From: an uncultured Alphaproteobacteria bacterium
Lineage (GTDB): Bacteria; Pseudomonadota; Alphaproteobacteria; CAAHEQ01; UBA3637
Length of the DNA: 32,458 bases
Reading direction: 5' to 3'
Assembly (NCBI GenBank): GCA_944391585.1
Contig: CALXUD010000010.1
Span: 1-32,458, forward strand
Positions within the stretch are counted from its first letter, which is position 1. Every line of letters starts with the position of its first letter. Under the pieces are notes generated by a model that had not been told where the DNA came from, did no database searches, and was given only the letters and a program-made list of their open reading frames with translations. Of the stretch, positions 8,316-15,827 are shown one piece after another. The position numbers were made by a program, and so were the translations under genes.

Positions 8316-9098
8316 TTAATCTTTTCCCTTTTTTAAGCTCTTTTTTAGAGTAACTTTTTTATTGTCTTTTCGATTATTAATTTTAGCTTGTGGCAATTCT
8401 GTTAAAGATAAGAACCAAACTTCCGATTGGTTTTTGTCCGCAGCAATGTTTGCTTCTTTCAATGTTGAAGGCGAAGAAACAATCACATCATCTCCAGGTT
8501 GCCAATTTGCCGGCGTTGAAACACCAAACTCATCCGAAACCTGTAAGGCTGTTAAAATGCGTTTTATTTCATCAAAATTACGTCCCAATGAAGATGGATA
8601 ATATAAAATCGTCCGAATAATTGAGTGCGGATCAATAAAGAATACAGCCCGCACAGTTTTTGTATGACTGGCATTCGGATGCAGCATCCCATATTTTTGA
8701 GCCACATTCGTTGTTAAATCCGCAATTAATGGAAATTTAATTTCCATATTTTTAAGCCCATGAAATTGAACTTGTTTCTGAATAGTATATAACCAAGCAA
8801 TGTGGCTGGATAAACTGTCAACCGACAAACCAATTAACTCGGTGTTCATTTCTTTGAATTCATCCATCATTTTAGCAAAATAAATAAATTCTGTAGTACA
8901 AACCGGCGTAAAATCCGCAGGATGAGAAAATAAAATGACCCATTTTCCTTTGTAATCTTCCGGGAAATGGATTTCTCCTTGTGTTGTTTCGGCACTGAAA
9001 GCCGGCGCTTTATCACCAATCAGCGGAATTGAATGATATTCCGGTGTTTGTACATCATCTGCTCCGCTCCACATATAAGATGATTGCTTTTTTTGCAT
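8316..9098 (-). CDS. Peroxiredoxin, Prx6-like, single cysteine
   Basis: A 260-residue thiol peroxidase that should reduce hydrogen peroxide or organic peroxides. The catalytic motif PADFTPVCTTEF carries the peroxidatic Cys at about residue 67. The Arg near 'KTVRAVFFIDP' and the C-terminal PANWQPGDDVIV segment mark the long Prx6 type. No other cysteine exists in the protein, so the resolving Cys of two-Cys relatives is absent and an outside thiol must reduce it. The last 25 residues form a lysine-rich tail. ATG 9098 is chosen because AGGGGAGGGG lies just before it; an upstream in-frame GTG at 9149 has no such site. It lies 71 bases downstream of the SGNH hydrolase on the same strand. Confidence 0.92.
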   Translation of the reverse strand: MQKKQSSYMWSGADDVQTPEYHSIPLIGDKAPAFSAETTQGEIHFPEDYKGKWVILFSHPADFTPVCTTEFIYFAKMMDEFKEMNTELIGLSVDSLSSHIAWLYTIQKQVQFHGLKNMEIKFPLIADLTTNVAQKYGMLHPNASHTKTVRAVFFIDPHSIIRTILYYPSSLGRNFDEIKRILTALQVSDEFGVSTPANWQPGDDVIVSSPSTLKEANIAADKNQSEVWFLSLTELPQAKINNRKDNKKVTLKKSLKKGKD

Positions 9099-9169
9099 GA
9101 CAAATCCCCTCCCCTTTTTATAAAAGGTAAGTTCTTTATCCCCAGACACAAGATAAACTTTCGTCTATT

Positions 9170-9823
9170 TTATTGAAACTGATGCAAAAACTTTTGAACC
9201 GTTGGTAAAATATTTTTTACCATAACTTGAACACCGTCTTTTGTCGGATGCACTCTGTCTGACTGCAAATAAGCCGTGTTAAAATTCAATTGTCCCAATG
9301 TATAATCAAACAAGCCATTCATAAAAAATGGATATAAAATCAAATCATATTTTTGAGCCAAATGTTGATACATTTCATTAAATTCTTCTTGATAAGCCTT
9401 ATCCTTCACCGGAGGAACTTGCATACCGATCAACAAAACCGGTGCCCCGGCTGCTTGAAAAGTCACAATCATGGTTTCCAAATTTTTTTGAATAGTGGCA
9501 ACTTCAACACCACGTAAAGCATCGTTGATGCCCAATTCCAACAAAACAGCATCAGGTTTATAAGTTAAAGCATTGTGAATTCGATCAACACCACCGCTTG
9601 TCGTCTCACCGCTTTTACTGAGATTCAAAACCGCGATATTAGAGTACCCCTTATCTTTTAAAGCTTGTTCCAATTGACTATAAAAAGCATCCTTTTCAGG
9701 CAAGCGATATCCGGCGCTTAAACTATCTCCATAAACCATTAAGTGGAAAACTTGATTATCCAGAGCTACAGCTCCTTGAAACCCCATAAATAGGATTAAG
9801 ATAAAAGAAATGAGTTTAATCAT
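9170..9823 (-). CDS. SGNH/GDSL hydrolase, TesA-like esterase, exported
   Basis: A 217-residue protein with a Sec signal peptide (hydrophobic stretch about 4-18, cleavage near AVA-LD), so it acts in the periplasm. The SGNH blocks are clear: VYGDSLSAGY (block I, nucleophile Ser, about 30-39), SGETTSGG (block II Gly), ELGINDALRG (block III Asn) and DRVHPTKDG (block V, catalytic Asp and His). The length and motifs match TesA / arylesterase proteins, which cleave acyl-CoA, lysophospholipid or aryl esters in vitro; the natural substrate is uncertain. GAAGGAGGT, a very strong ribosome-binding site, precedes the ATG. Probably co-transcribed with the peroxiredoxin. Confidence 0.92.
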   Translation of the reverse strand: MIKLISFILILFMGFQGAVALDNQVFHLMVYGDSLSAGYRLPEKDAFYSQLEQALKDKGYSNIAVLNLSKSGETTSGGVDRIHNALTYKPDAVLLELGINDALRGVEVATIQKNLETMIVTFQAAGAPVLLIGMQVPPVKDKAYQEEFNEMYQHLAQKYDLILYPFFMNGLFDYTLGQLNFNTAYLQSDRVHPTKDGVQVMVKNILPTVQKFLHQFQ

Positions 9824-10161
9824 GATGATACCTCCTTCTCTTTTTTTTCATTGTAAAACAGAAAAATAAAAAACGAAAGAAAAAAATCTATACTGATGCA
9901 GGAGCAAAAATATTTGAGTTTTGAAGTAAAATCTAGGAAAACACAAAAACGCTTGTTTCGAACAAACCCGATAACACATAAAAATATTCAAAAAATCATG
10001 CAACAATGCCTGTAATAAAATCTCCATAAAATCCTCTTGCCTGATTGACTCTCCATTTAACTCAATAAATAAGAAAAATAACAGAATGTTTTTTATCCTT
10101 GAATTACATCGTTAGATATGCTATGAACATACCATTACAAAATAATATATAAAGATATGTC
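9824..10161. other. 338-base intergenic region
   Basis: AT-rich divergent spacer between the SGNH hydrolase (minus) and the DUF3943-like gene (plus). It holds a candidate promoter for the plus-strand gene (listed separately) and a near-palindrome TTGTTTCGAACAA around 9955 that might be an operator. A 39-codon frame at 9896-10015 has no ribosome-binding site. I see no RNA gene or terminator in it. Confidence 0.5.
10099..10127 (+). promoter_or_regulatory. Candidate promoter of the DUF3943-like gene
   Basis: TTGAAT (10099-10104), 17 bases, then TATGAA (10122-10127). Four or five of six bases match in each hexamer; the start would be near 10134. Confidence 0.42.
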
Positions 10162-10923
10162 ATGCTTATTTTAAAAAAATTTTTTTTTGCTTTAGGATTA
10201 GTTTATCTGTTTAACACATCAGCTGTTTCAGCTCAATCAGATGATCCGAACGATGCCAGCCGATATTTGCCGAATACAATTTATGACCGCCCTTATTCAT
10301 TGGATGAAAACATCGTTGATTCAACAATGTTAAAACGCAATACGGGTCTTTTATTCGGCGCTGGTTTTGCTACAATGGGTTTTTTATATATGATGCCCTC
10401 CAGTTTTACGAATTGGGAAGATGATGGGAAAAGCCCTTTTTCAAAATGGTGGGATAATGTTTCAAGAGAACCTGTCTGGGATAGTGATGATTTGTTTTTA
10501 AATTATGTAACACATCCTTATGCCGGTGCCATTTATTACATGGGAGCTCGATCAGCCGGGGTAAATGCGTTTGGATCTTTTTTATATTCATTTGCATTGT
10601 CCACATTTTTTTGGGAATACGGTATTGAAGCTTTTGCCGAACGTCCCTCTATTCAAGACTTAATCGTCACACCCGTTGCCGGCGCCTTTCTTGGCGAATG
10701 GTTTTACATTAAAAAACGTGAAATTATTGCTAATAACTACGAAATTTTGGGATCCCAAGCACTCGGCAAAACAGCCGTGTTTTTAATGGATCCCATGACA
10801 GAAGTCAGCAACTATTTTTGGCCAAATTCAAGCTCAAAACAAAATTTCTCTCTCGCCTCTCAACCCTTTATTTCAAATACTGGGAAATTGGGATACGGTA
10901 TCTCATTTAGCTATAATTTTTAA
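10162..10923 (+). CDS. DUF3943-like envelope protein
   Basis: A 253-residue exported protein. The N-terminus is a Sec signal (hydrophobic about 6-20, cleavage near VSA-QS). The core matches what I know of the DUF3943 family: WDSDDLFLNYVTHPYAGAIY, then MGARSAGVNAFGSFLYSF, then a WEYGIEAFAERPSIQDLIVTP stretch and GAFLGEWFY. These conserved Trp, His-Pro-Tyr and Glu-Arg-Pro-Ser residues lie within helical hydrophobic segments. The protein ends in an aromatic residue (YGISFSYNF), as outer-membrane barrel proteins often do. No biochemical function is established to my knowledge. It stops two bases from the convergent flavodoxin gene, with no terminator between. Confidence 0.75.
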   Translation: MLILKKFFFALGLVYLFNTSAVSAQSDDPNDASRYLPNTIYDRPYSLDENIVDSTMLKRNTGLLFGAGFATMGFLYMMPSSFTNWEDDGKSPFSKWWDNVSREPVWDSDDLFLNYVTHPYAGAIYYMGARSAGVNAFGSFLYSFALSTFFWEYGIEAFAERPSIQDLIVTPVAGAFLGEWFYIKKREIIANNYEILGSQALGKTAVFLMDPMTEVSNYFWPNSSSKQNFSLASQPFISNTGKLGYGISFSYNF

Positions 10924-10925
10924 AT

Positions 10926-11543
10926 CTATAAAGAATTTATCCATGTAGCTATTTTATTATCAACCGCCTTATTGTATTTTGCTGGCAAGTTGTTAAAAGA
11001 AGCACTTTTTTGGAGATTTGCATTTTTTGCTTCCTGTGCAAAATATTCAAAATAAGTTCCGAAATTACTTCCTTGTGTGGAAAAAGGGACAACTTTTTTA
11101 TTCTGGAAATCAATTTTCTCTAAAAAGGCTCTCATAGGTGTTGAAACGGTATACCACCAAACCGGCCCTCCAACAAAAATCGTATCATATTTAGTTAAAT
11201 CAGGCATATCCCCAGCTAATTCTGGATATATTTTATCTTTTAATTGTTTTTTCAAAATCAAATAAAACCAAGGCACTGTATTTAATTTTTCAACTGTTTT
11301 AATTTCATATAAATCTGCATGAGTCATTTTTTGAATTTTTTCGGCTATTTCTTTTGTATGCCCCGTTAAAGAATAATATATTACAAGCGTTTTTCCAGAT
11401 AGTTTTTTAGGTACAATAACCTCTCCCTCATACTGAGCCATTTCTACTTCATTCTTTTTTGAAACTCGATATAAATGGAATACCCCAATTAAAATTGCCC
11501 CTATGATAATTATTAAAATTACATATATTGTCATTTTTAACAT
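10926..11543 (-). CDS. Membrane-anchored flavodoxin-like protein
   Basis: A 205-residue protein with one N-terminal membrane helix (about 5-22) followed by a flavodoxin domain. TLVIYYSLTGHTKEIAEKI (about 51-69) is the FMN phosphate-binding loop. TIFVGGPVWWYTVSTPMRAFLE is the second FMN loop with its stacking Trp/Tyr, and VVPFSTQGSNFG is the third. It resembles the flavodoxin_4 type, thought to transfer electrons to an unknown partner. A membrane tether on a flavodoxin is less common than the soluble form and suggests a membrane-bound redox partner; whether the domain faces cytoplasm or periplasm is not clear. AAGGAGA precedes the ATG. It lies downstream of tRNA-Lys, separated by a terminator. 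Confidence 0.85.
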   Translation of the reverse strand: MLKMTIYVILIIIIGAILIGVFHLYRVSKKNEVEMAQYEGEVIVPKKLSGKTLVIYYSLTGHTKEIAEKIQKMTHADLYEIKTVEKLNTVPWFYLILKKQLKDKIYPELAGDMPDLTKYDTIFVGGPVWWYTVSTPMRAFLEKIDFQNKKVVPFSTQGSNFGTYFEYFAQEAKNANLQKSASFNNLPAKYNKAVDNKIATWINSL

Positions 11544-11613
11544 ATTTGTCTCCTTTCAAATAACAACCTATAAAAAGGTATTCTCCTTTTAAAAAAAATC
11601 AAGAGAAATTAAT

Positions 11614-11649
11614 AAAAAAAAGACTAACCATATTTGGATTAGTCTTTTA
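11614..11649 (-). terminator. Terminator of tRNA-Lys
   Basis: Read on the minus strand, AAAAGACTAATCCA pairs with TGGTTAGTCTTTT, with one bulged base, and the T run continues. It starts five bases after the encoded CCA end of the tRNA. The A run on the other side could make it work in both directions. Confidence 0.8.
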
Positions 11650-11653
11650 CAAA

Positions 11654-11729
11654 TGGTGAGCGCGCTGGGATTCGAACCCAGGGCCACCTGATTAAAAGTC
11701 AGGTGCTCTACCAGCTGAGCTACGCACTC
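11654..11729 (-). tRNA. tRNA-Lys (anticodon UUU)
   Basis: A 76-base cloverleaf. Acceptor stem GAGTGCG pairs with CGCGCTC (one G-T pair), followed by A and an encoded CCA. The D arm has AGCTCAGCTGGTAGAGC and the T arm has GGTTCGAATCC. The anticodon loop CTTTTAA lies between CCTGA and TCAGG, giving anticodon UUU, which reads AAA and AAG. It is a single-gene unit with its own promoter and terminator. Confidence 0.97.
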
Positions 11730-11752
11730 ATTACCTCATCAGATAGGACATG

Positions 11753-11780
11753 AGTATACACAAATAAATTACAAAGTCAA
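11753..11780 (-). promoter_or_regulatory. Promoter of tRNA-Lys
   Basis: Minus strand TTGACT (11780-11775), 16 bases, then TATACT (11758-11753). The start would be near 11746, about 17 bases before the mature tRNA 5' end. Confidence 0.7.
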
Positions 11781-11870
11781 TAGTTTTTTTTCGTCCTTTT
11801 ATTTTTTAAAGATAAAACAACAAATTGCGATATTTTTAAATACATGAACAATTGATTTTTAATAAAAAAG

Positions 11871-11899
11871 ATGACTTTTAAAATTTTTTTTGCTATATT
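11871..11899 (+). promoter_or_regulatory. Candidate promoter of lptG
   Basis: ATGACT (11871-11876), 17 bases, TATATT (11894-11899). The start would be near 11906, 15 bases or so before the lptG start codon. Confidence 0.5.
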
Positions 11900-11920
11900 A
11901 ACTCTTGATTTAAAGGAAAT

Positions 11921-13024
11921 ATGATGAACCTGATTTTATTTCGCTATATTTTAAAACAGTTCTTTTTAATCTTTTTTGCCACTTTATTTGTTTTAGCGGC
12001 GGTTGTGTTAATGTTTGATATCATTGAACTGTTACGAAATGCCTCAAAGCGGGAAAATGTTGCTTTTCTGGACGTTGCCGTTTTAGGATTATTAAAATCG
12101 CCACAAATGATTCATATTATTTTACCTTTTGTGATATTATTGTCTGGCATTATCTTCCTTTTCCGCATGAACAGAACCTCTGAACTGATTGTCATGCGAG
12201 CAGTTGGTTTATCTGTTTGGAATTTCACGCTGCCTTTGATTTTGGCAACTTTCATCATTGGGGTTTTTGACACAACGGTCTTCAATCCGTTTTCGGCATT
12301 AACTGCAAAAAAATATGAGCGATTAGAGGAAAAAGTGGGCATGAAATCGCGCAATCCTTTTTCATTCACGGAAAAAGGACTTTGGTTGCGAGAGCAAAAA
12401 AATGAAAATCCGATTGTTATCCGTGCCGGCCGTTTGCGACAAGAAAACAAAAATGTTATGTTGGACAATATCACAGTCTTTGAACTCAATCCAAATGACA
12501 CTTTAATTCGTCAAATTGATGCCCCAAGTGGTATTTTAAAAGATGGTGAATTGGTTTTGGATAATGCTTTTTCATTTAATCCCAATGAAGAAAAAAGTGA
12601 AAAAATCTCTGAAATCAGCTTTCAAACAGACTTTAATTTAGAACGTATTTTAGAACGTTTTGACGAACCGAACACCATGTCTTTTTGGAAATTCCCGCAA
12701 TTTATTCAATTTTTAAAAGAGTCCGGTTTCTCCCCCTTAACACATCAAATGTATTGGCATGAATTGATTGCCTTTCCGGTCTTTTTGGTGGCAATGGTTT
12801 TGATTGGGATTGTTTTCACGCTTCCTCCGACAAACCGACAAGGCCGCGTTTTATTACGTCTGATTTTGGCTCTTAGTTGTGGATTCTTGCTGTTTTTTTT
12901 AGGACGTGTTACCAGTGTTTTAGGACTCAGTCAAAATCTGCCCCTTATTTTGGCTGCTTGGGGTCCGGCATTAATTGTCATTCCACTTTGTGTTTCCGCT
13001 TTATTACATTTAGAAGATGGTTAA
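11921..13024 (+). CDS. lptG: LPS export permease LptG
   Basis: A 367-residue inner-membrane subunit of the LptB2FG exporter, which extracts LPS from the inner membrane and passes it to LptC-LptA. It has the LptF/LptG layout: three N-terminal helices (to about residue 120), a periplasmic beta-jellyroll domain (about 125-260), and three C-terminal helices. RYILKQFFLIFFATL and DIIELLRNASKRE at the N-terminus, ELIVMRAVGLSVWNF at the coupling helix, and FWKFPQFIQFLKESGFSPLTHQMYWHEL before helix 4 favour LptG over LptF. Two adjacent ATGs are possible; 11924 has better spacing from AAAGGA. lptF is not next to it, unlike the usual lptF-lptG pair. Confidence 0.88.
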   Translation: MMNLILFRYILKQFFLIFFATLFVLAAVVLMFDIIELLRNASKRENVAFLDVAVLGLLKSPQMIHIILPFVILLSGIIFLFRMNRTSELIVMRAVGLSVWNFTLPLILATFIIGVFDTTVFNPFSALTAKKYERLEEKVGMKSRNPFSFTEKGLWLREQKNENPIVIRAGRLRQENKNVMLDNITVFELNPNDTLIRQIDAPSGILKDGELVLDNAFSFNPNEEKSEKISEISFQTDFNLERILERFDEPNTMSFWKFPQFIQFLKESGFSPLTHQMYWHELIAFPVFLVAMVLIGIVFTLPPTNRQGRVLLRLILALSCGFLLFFLGRVTSVLGLSQNLPLILAAWGPALIVIPLCVSALLHLEDG

Positions 13025-13050
13025 AAAAGCCCCGTTTAAAGGGCTTTTTA
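13024..13050. terminator. Bidirectional terminator (lptG / Tat-signal gene)
   Basis: AAAAAGCCC pairs with GGGCTTTTT around an 8-base loop (CGTTTAAA). A and T tracts flank it on either side, so it serves both convergent genes. Confidence 0.85.
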
Positions 13051-13764
13051 TTATCGGGATTGAGCAGATTGTTTTTGCCGCAAGGTTGCTTGCTCTGCTT
13101 GAACTTCCTTTAAAACACTCATACGTGCCTGATTAATCTTTCTTAAATCAAAGTTTGAATCATATAAATTAATTGCGGATTTGAGCGCCATATCTTTTTC
13201 CGAAACATTAAAGCTAAATTGATTAAATGCCTGACATAAAACCGGATAAGATGCTAAATCTCCATCTGTTTTAAGATAGGTCTGCACCAACAAACCTTGC
13301 GCTTTAACCGGCAACTTTTTATAATTGGGAACAAATTTTTCAATCATTGGCTCAACCTGACGAATATACTTCATTGTGTGATACCGAATGGATTCATTAG
13401 AAAACGAATATGTCTGATCACGTCCCGGTTGATTTTCAGATACAATCTGATTATATAATTCCCGTTTATTTCCATCATATGGATAAGTATTATGTCCGCG
13501 CGTTGGAACTTCAAAAATATCCATTTCCTGAATATCCTCTGAGGAAACAACCGTTCCGAATCCTGTCCGCAGCAAACGATTTCTATCTAAGCAAGGACGC
13601 AAAGACATTCCCGATTGAGACGTTCTTTTTATCACGTCATAAATTTCTTCAACACGGTCCTTTTTCCCGAATTTGGAATAAGCCATCCCCCCGCCTAAAA
13701 TTGTACCGGCAGCCAGCAATCCTAATTTTTTTAAAAATCCGCGACGTGATTCCATTTGAGCCAT
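13051..13764 (-). CDS. Tat-signal exported protein of unknown function
   Basis: A 237-residue protein whose N-terminus, SRRGFLKKLGLLAAG, fits the twin-arginine consensus (S/T-R-R-x-F-L-K) followed by a moderately hydrophobic stretch to about residue 30. It is therefore likely exported folded by the Tat pathway; no AxA cleavage site stands out, so it may remain anchored. The mature part is soluble and mostly helical with few cysteines (2-3), and no cofactor motif is evident. The segment VLCQAFNQFSFNVSEKDM followed by INLYDSNFD faintly recalls the C-terminal lobe of T4-type lysozymes, but I cannot find a catalytic Glu context, so I do not assign it. AGGAGG precedes the ATG. It lies 32 bases downstream of recX and is probably co-transcribed. 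Confidence 0.78.
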   Translation of the reverse strand: MAQMESRRGFLKKLGLLAAGTILGGGMAYSKFGKKDRVEEIYDVIKRTSQSGMSLRPCLDRNRLLRTGFGTVVSSEDIQEMDIFEVPTRGHNTYPYDGNKRELYNQIVSENQPGRDQTYSFSNESIRYHTMKYIRQVEPMIEKFVPNYKKLPVKAQGLLVQTYLKTDGDLASYPVLCQAFNQFSFNVSEKDMALKSAINLYDSNFDLRKINQARMSVLKEVQAEQATLRQKQSAQSR

Positions 13765-13796
13765 TTTTCCCTCCTGGTTGTTATCTTTTCATTATA

Positions 13797-14324
13797 TCAG
13801 ACAAAGTCCGAATTGTCAATTTTATCCCCATCAACAGCCAACGCCTGTAAGGCTATATCCAAAGAAAAACCTTGACGTGCCAAACGAGCTAAATCTTTCC
13901 GATGCATATCACATTGTTGCTCCGGTGGACGCATAAACCCTAATTTTTTGCGCCGCACATACTGACGGGCTTTATCCAATTCAGAGGTTTCAGCGTTTTC
14001 CAACAAAGCTTGAATTTGATCAGCGGCAATACCGGCCTGTTTTAATTTTTGCGTAATATATTGGTTAGATTTACCCTGTTCTGCCCAATGGCGTGCTTTA
14101 TTTTCAGCAAAACGGGCATCAGACAAGAAGTGTTGATTACTTAGCTGTTTTAATGTTTCCTCAATCAAATCATTCACATTTTCAGGAATTACATCTCCGC
14201 GCACTTGTGCTTTAAACACACGCCGACGTAACATATCGCCCACTTGCTTATAAGAAGCTTCATATTTAGATAAATAAAATAACGCGATATTATATAAACG
14301 TTTAGACGTAACTTGTTTTTTCAT
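13797..14324 (-). CDS. recX: Regulatory protein RecX
   Basis: A 175-residue protein made of RecX three-helix repeats. The family binds inside the RecA filament groove and limits RecA activity. Recognisable elements are LYNIALFYLSKYEASYKQVGDMLRRR (first repeat), DARFAENKARHWAEQGKSNQYITQKLKQAGI (second repeat, with the family pattern DxxFAxxxxxxR) and a third repeat with DLARLARQGFSLDIALQAL. ATG 14324 is chosen; the frame extends 11 codons upstream to a TTG, but that stretch overlaps the promoter. The ribosome-binding site is weak (TTGGGGT). recA is not in this window. The gene is divergent from hslO, with interlocked promoters. Confidence 0.88.
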   Translation of the reverse strand: MKKQVTSKRLYNIALFYLSKYEASYKQVGDMLRRRVFKAQVRGDVIPENVNDLIEETLKQLSNQHFLSDARFAENKARHWAEQGKSNQYITQKLKQAGIAADQIQALLENAETSELDKARQYVRRKKLGFMRPPEQQCDMHRKDLARLARQGFSLDIALQALAVDGDKIDNSDFV

Positions 14325-14351
14325 TGACAAAACCCCAACTTCATTTATAGT
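14324..14351 (+). promoter_or_regulatory. Promoter of hslO
   Basis: Perfect -35 TTGACA (14324-14329), 16 bases, then TATAGT (14346-14351). The start would be near 14358, giving a leader of about 20 bases with AAAAAGGA before the ATG. The -35 overlaps the recX start codon, and the -10 overlaps the opposing recX -10. Confidence 0.7.
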
Positions 14352-14377
14352 ATACAAAAAACAAAAAGGAATTTCAA
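14349..14377 (-). promoter_or_regulatory. Promoter of recX
   Basis: Minus strand TTGAAA (14377-14372), 17 bases, TATACT (14354-14349). The start would be near 14342. Its -35 abuts the hslO start codon and its -10 shares three bases with the hslO -10, so polymerase can occupy only one of the two at a time. Confidence 0.65.
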
Positions 14378-15211
14378 ATGGATATTATTCAACCATTTAT
14401 ATTGGAGGACGGATTATTTCGCGGCTCATTCATTGCGGCCGATAAAACAATTTCTTTGGCAACCGGCTGCCATTCCTATCCGGATTATGTGAACGATATA
14501 ATCGCACAATTGATTTTGACCGGTCTATTTTTATCATCCAGTATAAAATACGAAGGAACATTTACGCTTCAAATCAAAGGCGACGGCCCTATTCAATCCG
14601 TTGTTGTGGAAATAACACATGACGATAAAGTGCGTGCCTATGCCCGATTTGATGAGACGCAAAAACCAAAATCAGCGGCCTTATCTGATATGTTCGGAAA
14701 TGGGAAGTTAGCTTTTGCCGTTTCCATGTTGGGAAAAGAACCTTATCAAGGCGTAGTGGCTTTAAGCGGCGACACAATAGCACAAACCGTTTTAAATTAT
14801 CTGAATCAATCGGAACAACTGCCAACCCACCTTCTTTTGAGAGAAAAAAACAGACTTTATCGCGGTATTTTTGTACAACAAATGCCTGCTAAAAAAGATA
14901 AAACTCCCGAAGAACAGGCTGATTTGTTTGAAACAGTCGGTGTTTTACTGCATAGCTTAACAAATCAAGAGCTCTTTTCCGATATACCTGTTCAAAACTT
15001 ATTATTTCGTTTATTCCATGCTAATCAATTAACCATATTTGATCCTAAAACACCTGCATTTTGTTGCGCTTGTTATCCGGATAAAATAAAATCATATTTA
15101 ACTCATTTTCCAAAAGAACAGTTGAATAATTTATTTCAAGACGATAAAATTGAAGCTCAATGTGAGTTTTGCGGTCAAAAATATACCTTCACACGAAAGG
15201 ATTTTGAATGA
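14378..15211 (+). CDS. hslO: Redox-regulated chaperone Hsp33
   Basis: A 277-residue cytosolic holdase chaperone, inactive while reduced and zinc-bound, and switched on by oxidation combined with unfolding conditions. The N-terminal domain shows LFRGSFIAADKTI and a GDGPIQSVVVEI stretch typical of the family. The C-terminal switch is present as C230-A-C232 and C262-EF-C265, matching CxC-x27-32-CxxC with 29 residues between the pairs. An additional Cys directly precedes the first motif (C229), and another is at 31. The length is close to the usual 290. It has its own strong promoter, and its stop overlaps the start of the downstream lipoprotein by four bases. Confidence 0.95.
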   Translation: MDIIQPFILEDGLFRGSFIAADKTISLATGCHSYPDYVNDIIAQLILTGLFLSSSIKYEGTFTLQIKGDGPIQSVVVEITHDDKVRAYARFDETQKPKSAALSDMFGNGKLAFAVSMLGKEPYQGVVALSGDTIAQTVLNYLNQSEQLPTHLLLREKNRLYRGIFVQQMPAKKDKTPEEQADLFETVGVLLHSLTNQELFSDIPVQNLLFRLFHANQLTIFDPKTPAFCCACYPDKIKSYLTHFPKEQLNNLFQDDKIEAQCEFCGQKYTFTRKDFE

Positions 15212-15804
15212 AAAACGGTTGGATTTTACTTACAGCTCTTTGCCTGTCTGCCTGCCAAGCAGTTAAACTGCCTGACTTTATGGTATATGATTTTAAAAAT
15301 GATTCAAAGATTAATTTAAAAACATCTCAAGTGAATGTTATTTCTGAAGTGCATTATGATTTAAAAGCACCCTTTATTGAATATAAAATGCCGATTACAC
15401 CGGAACAAGCCTTAAAACGTTGGGCTCAAAACCGTTTTTCTGCAGTAGCTCCCAATTCACCGGTAGAAACATATATCATTATTGAAAAAGCATCCATGCA
15501 AGAAAAAGAACAGCCCTCTGAAAAATGGTATATGTTGGATAATGTGGAATACCAATTGGATTTTCAGGTTAAAATCACATTTATGCTGAATCAGAATACC
15601 ATCAGCGAACGATCCGTCGGTGGATATGAAAAACGCTCTCTGCCTATGAAAAGCTCTTTAGCCGATAAAGAAGAAGCGTGGGCCGATATGATGAATGAAA
15701 TGGTGCAAAAAGTGAATAAAAAACTCACGCATGATTTACCAAGTTATTTTTTAGAACAAAATAACCAAAAATTACAACAAAACAAACACTTGTTTGAGTT
15801 TTAG
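15208..15804 (+). CDS. Lipoprotein of unknown function
   Basis: A 198-residue protein with a lipoprotein signal peptide: KNGWILLTALCLSAC, lipobox LSAC with the lipidated Cys at about residue 16. The residue after Cys is Gln, so it probably goes to the outer membrane. The mature part has alternating beta-type sequence (ETYIIIEKASMQEKE, YQLDFQVKITFML) followed by a helical, Gln/Lys-rich C-terminus. Only the lipobox cysteine is notable. I recognise no family. It starts inside the hslO stop (ATGA overlap), so it is translationally coupled to the chaperone, but that alone does not show a shared role. It runs convergently toward the ArfA-like ORF. Confidence 0.8.
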   Translation: MKNGWILLTALCLSACQAVKLPDFMVYDFKNDSKINLKTSQVNVISEVHYDLKAPFIEYKMPITPEQALKRWAQNRFSAVAPNSPVETYIIIEKASMQEKEQPSEKWYMLDNVEYQLDFQVKITFMLNQNTISERSVGGYEKRSLPMKSSLADKEEAWADMMNEMVQKVNKKLTHDLPSYFLEQNNQKLQQNKHLFEF

Positions 15805-15827
15805 TTAATACCGTTAATATCAAAATT

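Noticed and set aside
9099-9149. N-terminal extension of the peroxiredoxin to a GTG
   Set aside because: The extension would place the purine-rich ribosome-binding site inside the coding region; the ATG at 9098 has ideal spacing.
9896-10015. 39-codon frame in the 338-base intergenic region
   Set aside because: No ribosome-binding site and no recognisable protein character; a frame of this length is expected by chance.
11574-11594. AAAAGG/CCTTTT hairpin upstream of the flavodoxin gene
   Set aside because: A short six-base stem in AT-rich DNA; could be a second weak terminator but is not supportable alone.
13410-13850. 146-residue open frame antisense to the Tat-signal gene and the recX end
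   Set aside because: The Tat signal and AGGAGG on the other strand, plus recX homology, fix the real coding strand.
15801-15820. Short direct repeat GTTAATA-CC-GTTAATA after the lipoprotein gene
   Set aside because: Only two seven-base copies, with no link to a mobile element or attachment site.
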